A stretch of 39,965 nucleotides of DNA, taken from NCBI GenBank assembly GCA_016790515.1, contig JAEUOY010000041.1, positions 1 to 39,965 on the forward strand, read 5' to 3'. This document shows, piece by piece, positions 36,273 through 39,965 of the stretch (within the stretch, counting starts at the first letter, position 1; each line of letters starts with the position of its first letter). The position numbers and the translations under genes were made by a program. The notes below the pieces were generated by a model. That model was not told the DNA's origin. It saw nothing but the letters and a program-made list of their open reading frames with translations, and did not search any database. The stretch comes from Burkholderiaceae bacterium (GTDB lineage Bacteria > Pseudomonadota > Gammaproteobacteria > Burkholderiales > Burkholderiaceae_C).

Positions 36273-37142
36273 CTATTGGCCGGCGTTCGGGAAGAACAGT
36301 TGCTCGCCGCGGATCCTGTAGCCGGCGATCGCCGCCTGGCCAGCCGGCGACACCACCCAGTCGGCGAAGCCCTGGGCCAGCGCCAGCTTGACATGCGGGT
36401 GCCTGGCCGGGTTGACGACGATCACGCCGTACTGGTTGAACAGCCGCGTGTCGCCTTCGACGAGGACGCCCAAATCGGCGCGGTTCCTGAAGTTCAGCCA
36501 GGTGCCGCGGTCGGCCAGCAGGTAGGCGCCGGTCGAGGCGGCGATGTTCAGCGCCGGGCCCATGCCGCAGCCGCATTCCCTGTAGCCGGCCGGTCGGCCG
36601 GCGGTCGGCGTGCGACCCGCGGGCCCGGCGGCGCCGATGTCGGTACCGGCGGCCTTCCAGTAGCGCAGTTCGGCGGCATGGGTGCCGCTCTTGTCGCCGC
36701 GCGAGACGAAGGCCGCACCCGCCGCGCCGATCTTCTGCAGCGCCGCGACGATGTCCTTGCCCTTGACCCTGGCCGGGTCGGCGGTCGGGCCGACCAGCAC
36801 GAAATCGTTGTACATCACCGGCTGGCGCTTCAGCCCCCATCCCTCGGCGACGAACGTCTCCTCGGCGGCCTGGTCGTGCACGAAGACGACGTCGGCGTCG
36901 CCGCGCCGGCCCATGTCCAGCGCCTGGCCGGTGCCCACCGCGACGACCTTGACCTCGGTGCCGGTGGCCGCCTTGAAGGCCGGGATCAGGTGGCCGAACA
37001 GGCCCGACTGCTCGGTCGAGGTGGTCGAGGCCATCACGATCGCCTTGTCCTGCGCCGTTGCGGCGCCGGCCAGCACCAGCGCGGCGGCGGCCAGCAGGGC
37101 CGACAGCGAACGGCGCATCGGGCCACGGGGGGTCAGGTCCAT
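36273..37142 (-). CDS. tupA: Periplasmic tungstate-binding protein
   Basis: TupA binds tungstate with high affinity and delivers it to the TupB-TupC transporter. The 289-residue precursor has a signal peptide (MRRSLSALLAAAALVLAGAATAQ, cleavage near ATA-QD) and the family's oxyanion motif, ASTTSTEQSGL, followed by VVAVGTGQALDMGRRGDADV and VSRGDKSGTH. The region GYRECGCGMGPALNIA, with two cysteines, replaces the more usual TGQGMG segment. The ATG at 37142 has a GGGAG site; an in-frame ATG at 37118 right at the signal peptide is the alternative. Its start overlaps the tupC stop. The order B-C-A differs from the usual A-B-C. Confidence 0.9.
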   Translation of the reverse strand: MDLTPRGPMRRSLSALLAAAALVLAGAATAQDKAIVMASTTSTEQSGLFGHLIPAFKAATGTEVKVVAVGTGQALDMGRRGDADVVFVHDQAAEETFVAEGWGLKRQPVMYNDFVLVGPTADPARVKGKDIVAALQKIGAAGAAFVSRGDKSGTHAAELRYWKAAGTDIGAAGPAGRTPTAGRPAGYRECGCGMGPALNIAASTGAYLLADRGTWLNFRNRADLGVLVEGDTRLFNQYGVIVVNPARHPHVKLALAQGFADWVVSPAGQAAIAGYRIRGEQLFFPNAGQ

Positions 37143-37915
37143 GGAAGTTCTCCCTTGAGGAACTGCAGCGCCTCGGCGGGCAGGTCGGCGCGGTGGAAGA
37201 AATCGTCGGCCGGCAGGTCGGCGGCCAGCCGGCCGGCGTCGAGGAACAGCACCCGGCCGGCCAGCCGCTTGGCCTGGCCCAGGTTGTGGGTGCTCATCAC
37301 CAGCGCCATGCCGGCGTGGCCGAATTCGTCGATCAGGGTCTCGACCTCGCGCTTGGCCGACGGGTCGAGGCTGGCGGTGGGTTCGTCGAGGAACAGGATG
37401 TCGGGCCGCACGGCCCAGGCCCGGGCCAGCGCCAGCCGCTGCTGCTGGCCGCCCGACAGCGACCGCGCCGGCCGCGCCGCCAGCGCCTGCAGGCCGACGC
37501 GCTGCAGCGCGTCCAGCGCGCGCTCGCGGCGCTCGGCCGCCGGCACGCCGGCCAGCCACAGCGCCAGCAGCAGGTTGCGCTGCACGCTGAAGTTCAGCAG
37601 GAAGGGGCGCTGGAACAGCATCGCCACCACCGGCGACCGGCCGTCCGCGGCGGCGAACAGCTCGCGCCGGCCGTGGCTGGGCGCCAGCAGGCCGTTGAGC
37701 AGCCGCAGCAGCGTGGTCTTGCCCGAGCCGTTGGCGCCGACCAGCGCGATGCGGTCGCCGCGGTGGATCTGCAGCGTGACCTGGCGCAGCGCTGCGTGGC
37801 TGCCGAAATGCACCGACGCCTGGTGCAGCCCGATCAACGGTGCGCCGCCGTCCGCCGGCCACGATGGCGCCGCGTCGACCGCCAGGCCCGGCAGCACGGG
37901 CAGGCGCGCGGTCAC
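37133..37915 (-). CDS. tupC: Tungstate ABC transporter ATP-binding protein
   Basis: This 260-residue ATPase drives tungstate import. Walker A is VGANGSGKTT near residue 57, the Q-loop lies at MLFQRPFLL, the signature is LSGGQQQRLALARA, and Walker B ILFLDEPTASLD. The switch histidine is in MSTHNLGQA. It uses a GTG start at 37915; copy B of the dispersed repeat supplies GGAGGG as the ribosome-binding site and covers the whole spacer to tupB. Assignment as tungstate-specific rests on the neighbouring tupA. Confidence 0.9.
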   Translation of the reverse strand: MTARLPVLPGLAVDAAPSWPADGGAPLIGLHQASVHFGSHAALRQVTLQIHRGDRIALVGANGSGKTTLLRLLNGLLAPSHGRRELFAAADGRSPVVAMLFQRPFLLNFSVQRNLLLALWLAGVPAAERRERALDALQRVGLQALAARPARSLSGGQQQRLALARAWAVRPDILFLDEPTASLDPSAKREVETLIDEFGHAGMALVMSTHNLGQAKRLAGRVLFLDAGRLAADLPADDFFHRADLPAEALQFLKGELPWT

Positions 37916-37999
37916 TGGACGACCCTCCGCGCTGCGCGCTCCGGGATTCGCGCTTGGGAGTGGCCCGGCGCGCTCACACTGCCGCCCCGCGGGCTGCGC
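37913..37999 (-). repeat. Dispersed repeat copy B, between tupB and tupC
   Basis: This 87-base stretch runs from the last codons of tupB through its TGA to the GTG start of tupC. It matches copy A (26328-26414), with 53 of the last 65 bases the same. As in copy A, CGGAGGGT supplies the ribosome-binding site and the repeat ends exactly at the start codon of the downstream gene. Confidence 0.75.
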
Positions 38000-38711
38000 C
38001 CAGCGCCGCCACGCCGCCGGCGGCCGCGCGCCGCTGCGCCATGGCCAGCGTCAGGTTGAGCAGCCCGACCACGCCCAGCAGCACCAGGCCCAGCGCCAGC
38101 GCCAGCGGCAGGTCGCCCTTGCTGGTCTCGAGCGCGATCGAGGTCGTCATCACCCGGGTGAAGCCGTCGATGTTGCCGCCGACGATCATCACCGCGCCGA
38201 CCTCGGCGACCGCGCGGCCGAAGGCCGTCAGCAGCACGGTCAGCACCGCGATGCGCTGGTGCGCCAGCAGCAGCAGCGCCGACAGCAGGCGGCCGGCACC
38301 CATCGCCTGCAGTTCGTCGCCGCCCTCGCGCAGCGCGTCGACGACCAGCTGGCGCGCCAGCGCGGCGATCAGCGGCACGACCAGGATGCTCTGCGCGATG
38401 ACCATCGCGGTCGGCGTGAACAGGATGCCCAGCGACCCCAGCGGGCCCGAGCGCGACAGCAGCAGGTAGACGACCAGCCCGACGACCACCGAGGGCAGCG
38501 CCAGCAGCGTGGTCAGCGCGCCGACGACCAGGCCCTGGCCGGCGAAGCGCGCGACCGCCAGCCAGCCGCCCAGCAGCAGGCCCAGCGCCGCACCCAGCAG
38601 CACCGCGGTGCCGCTGACGCGCAGCGACAGCGCGACGATCTGCCACAGCGCGGCGTCGCCGTCGGCGACGAGGCTCAGCGCGACGCTGATGGTCTGGGAG
38701 AACGCATTCAT
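37974..38711 (-). CDS. tupB: Tungstate ABC transporter permease
   Basis: This 245-residue inner-membrane protein has about five to six helices and the binding-protein-dependent permease loop [21 protein letters not shown] near residues 175-195, which contacts the ATPase. The pattern [24 protein letters not shown] is typical of TupB. The ATG at 38711 ([12 protein letters not shown]) lacks a strong ribosome-binding site. It is first in the tungsten transport operon, with an inverted repeat 64 bases upstream, and its 3' end is overlapped by copy B of the dispersed repeat. Confidence 0.9.
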   Translation of the reverse strand: MNAFSQTISVALSLVADGDAALWQIVALSLRVSGTAVLLGAALGLLLGGWLAVARFAGQGLVVGALTTLLALPSVVVGLVVYLLLSRSGPLGSLGILFTPTAMVIAQSILVVPLIAALARQLVVDALREGGDELQAMGAGRLLSALLLLAHQRIAVLTVLLTAFGRAVAEVGAVMIVGGNIDGFTRVMTTSIALETSKGDLPLALALGLVLLGVVGLLNLTLAMAQRRAAAGGVAALGAARGAAV

Positions 38712-38774
38712 CGGGGAGCGGGGAACGGTGGTGGGCGCTGGCGCGCGATTCTTGCCGCTGCCTGGATTCGGCGC

Positions 38775-38796
38775 GATATGCATTCCACGACATATC
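38775..38796. promoter_or_regulatory. Inverted repeat upstream of the tungstate transporter
   Basis: GATATG and CATATC face each other across 10 bases in the spacer between tupB and the divergent glutathione transferase gene. The AT-rich arms stand out in GC-rich DNA and resemble the ATAT arms of molybdate/tungstate (ModE-type) operators. No ModE gene is in the window. Confidence 0.45.
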
Positions 38797-38884
38797 TGGC
38801 TCGGCGCCGGCACCGGGAACCCGGGCTGCAGGCATGATCGGGCTCCCGGCCTGCCCCTCCCGCTCGCCCGAACGCCCGACATCG

Positions 38885-39544
38885 ATGATCGACCTGTACT
38901 ACCACCCCGGCAACGCCAGCATGGCGCCGCACATCGTGCTGCACGAGCTGGCGCTGCCGTTCGAGCTGACGCGGGTCGACCGCGCGAACGACGCCCACAA
39001 GTCGCCGGCCTACCTGGCGCTGAACCCCAATGGCCGGATCCCGGTGCTGGTCGACGGCGACCTGGTGCTGTACGAGGCGGCGGCGATCTGCCTGCACCTG
39101 GCCGACCAGCGGCCGGCCGCCGCCCTGCTGCCGCCTTTGGGCACGGCCGCGCGCGCGCAGGCCTACAAGTGGCTGGTGTGGATGACCAACACGCTGCAGG
39201 CCCGGCTGATGCACTACTTCTACCCCGAGCGCCTGGTCGACGCCGGCAACGGCGCCGGCGCGGCCCAGGTCAAGGCGCATGCCCAGGCCGACATCGGCGC
39301 GATGCTCGACCAGCTCGACGCCCAGCTCGCCGGCCATGGCGGGCCCTGGCTGCTGGGCGACGACTACGGCCTGGCCGACCTCTACGGTTTCATGCTGTGC
39401 CGCTGGACCCGCGGCTTCAGTGGAGCGGCCAGCGCGCCGGCGCGCGACCGGCCGGCGATCGGCCCCTGGCTGAACCGCCTGCTGCAGCGGCCGGCGGTGC
39501 AGCGCGTGCTGGCCGACGAAGGCCTGGCGGCGCCCTGGGTCTGA
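38885..39544 (+). CDS. Glutathione S-transferase family protein
   Basis: This 219-residue cytosolic protein has the thioredoxin-like N-terminal domain, with [17 protein letters not shown], the cis-proline region [13 protein letters not shown] near residues 50-62 and the glutathione-binding [12 protein letters not shown] near 66-77. A helical C-terminal domain contains [15 protein letters not shown]. It probably conjugates or reduces substrates with glutathione; the substrate is unknown. The ATG at 38885 ([10 protein letters not shown]) is the natural start; the frame is open to 38834. It is divergent from tupB and followed by an AAA+ ATPase gene after 11 bases. Confidence 0.92.
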   Translation: MIDLYYHPGNASMAPHIVLHELALPFELTRVDRANDAHKSPAYLALNPNGRIPVLVDGDLVLYEAAAICLHLADQRPAAALLPPLGTAARAQAYKWLVWMTNTLQARLMHYFYPERLVDAGNGAGAAQVKAHAQADIGAMLDQLDAQLAGHGGPWLLGDDYGLADLYGFMLCRWTRGFSGAASAPARDRPAIGPWLNRLLQRPAVQRVLADEGLAAPWV

Positions 39545-39555
39545 CGCCCGTGACA

Positions 39556-39965
39556 ATGCCCGGCATGGCGCGCAACAAGGACACCGACGCAGGCACCGCG
39601 CTGACCGCGCTGCGCGAGCGACTGCCCGACCACCTGCGAACGCTGGAGCAGGGCCTGCTGGAACGCGACACCGCCGCCCGGCTGCTGCTGCTGGCGGCGC
39701 TGGCCGGCGAGCATGTGCTGCTGCTGGGCCCGCCCGGCACCGCGAAGAGCGAGCTGGCGCGGCGGCTGCACCGCGCCTTCGCCGGTGCGCGCTACTTCGA
39801 GCGCCTGCTGACGCGCTTCTCGACCCCCGAGGAGCTGTTCGGCCCGCTGTCGCTGAAGGCGCTGGAGGACGACCGCTACGAGCGCCTGATCGACGGCTAC
39901 CTGCCGACCGCCGGCATCGCCTTCCTCGACGAGGTGTTCAAGGCCAATTCGGCGATCCTCAACGC
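39556..39965 (+). CDS. RavA/MoxR-type AAA+ ATPase, 3' end outside window
   Basis: Only about 136 residues are visible. Walker A is [17 protein letters not shown] near residues 55-71 and Walker [11 protein letters not shown] near 123-132; the segment [19 protein letters not shown] is characteristic of the RavA branch of MoxR ATPases. These proteins act as chaperones, often with a von Willebrand A partner (ViaA) encoded next; whether that partner follows cannot be seen. The start is the ATG at 39556 or 39565 ([10 protein letters not shown]). Confidence 0.88.
   Translation, partial: MPGMARNKDTDAGTALTALRERLPDHLRTLEQGLLERDTAARLLLLAALAGEHVLLLGPPGTAKSELARRLHRAFAGARYFERLLTRFSTPEELFGPLSLKALEDDRYERLIDGYLPTAGIAFLDEVFKANSAILN

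Noticed and set aside
36100-36321. 73-codon plus-strand frame in the tupA-aorA spacer
   Set aside because: No ribosome-binding site or similarity is seen, and it runs through the inverted repeats and into tupA antisense.
36237-38837. Plus-strand frame of 866 codons over the tungstate transporter
   Set aside because: It is antisense to tupA, tupC and tupB, which have strong motifs and operon spacing.

Overview
The window is about 40 kb of high-GC (roughly 70 percent by eye) bacterial chromosome. It has the gene style of a betaproteobacterium of the order Burkholderiales, close to the Rubrivivax/Leptothrix/Ideonella group. This placement rests on the one-piece class I fumarase of about 507 residues, the fused MrpA/MrpB antiporter subunit, the carbon-monoxide-dehydrogenase-type accessory genes and the style of the signalling proteins. 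It is an inference, since no rRNA is present. I saw no tRNA, rRNA, CRISPR array or complete insertion sequence.

Left part (1-12.1 kb) is mostly metabolic housekeeping and ion transport. It starts with the front of acetyl-CoA synthetase on the minus strand, then a UPF0114 membrane protein, a CaxA-type Ca2+/Na+ antiporter, and a tight six-gene Mrp/Pha Na+(K+)/H+ antiporter operon in which subunits A and B are fused. A class I fumarase follows. A lone unrecognised gene flanked by odd repeats comes next (11.5-12.1 kb). Then comes a cox-type group (12.3-17.2 kb): coxG, coxE and coxD, and coxM, all on the minus strand, with a divergent xdhC/coxF-type gene. The catalytic large subunit (coxL) and the 2Fe-2S subunit (coxS) are not in the window.

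Middle part (17.2-29 kb) is a compact sensory region that I do not recognise as a described system. Three minus-strand genes encode a Tat-type periplasmic binding protein without any ABC transporter, a 699-residue protein that joins a periplasmic sensor plus HAMP-like segment to a 12-helix MFS transporter, and a stand-alone two-helix periplasmic sensor. The divergent operon encodes a 26-codon leader, an alpha/beta hydrolase, a histidine-phosphatase-like protein lacking its second catalytic histidine, a large hybrid histidine kinase (PAS-PAS-HK-REC-REC-HPt), a REC-PAS-GGDEF-EAL regulator, and a small conserved protein. Together they look like a ligand-sensing phosphorelay with cyclic-di-GMP output.

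Next (29-31.5 kb) is a three-gene restriction-modification cassette: a C5-cytosine methyltransferase, a Vsr mismatch endonuclease and an unrecognised probable restriction endonuclease.

Right part (31.6-38.8 kb) is a tungsten module on the minus strand: a tungstate ABC transporter in the order B-C-A, then the ferredoxin-like, catalytic and FAD subunits of an aldehyde:ferredoxin oxidoreductase of the multi-subunit Aromatoleum type, a MoaD-like protein, and an unknown 100-residue protein. Inverted repeats and a Fur-like box lie in its promoter regions. The window closes with a glutathione S-transferase and the start of a RavA/MoxR-type AAA+ ATPase. An 87-bp imperfect repeat carrying a ribosome-binding site and start codon occurs twice, once before the GGDEF-EAL gene and once before the tungstate ATPase gene.
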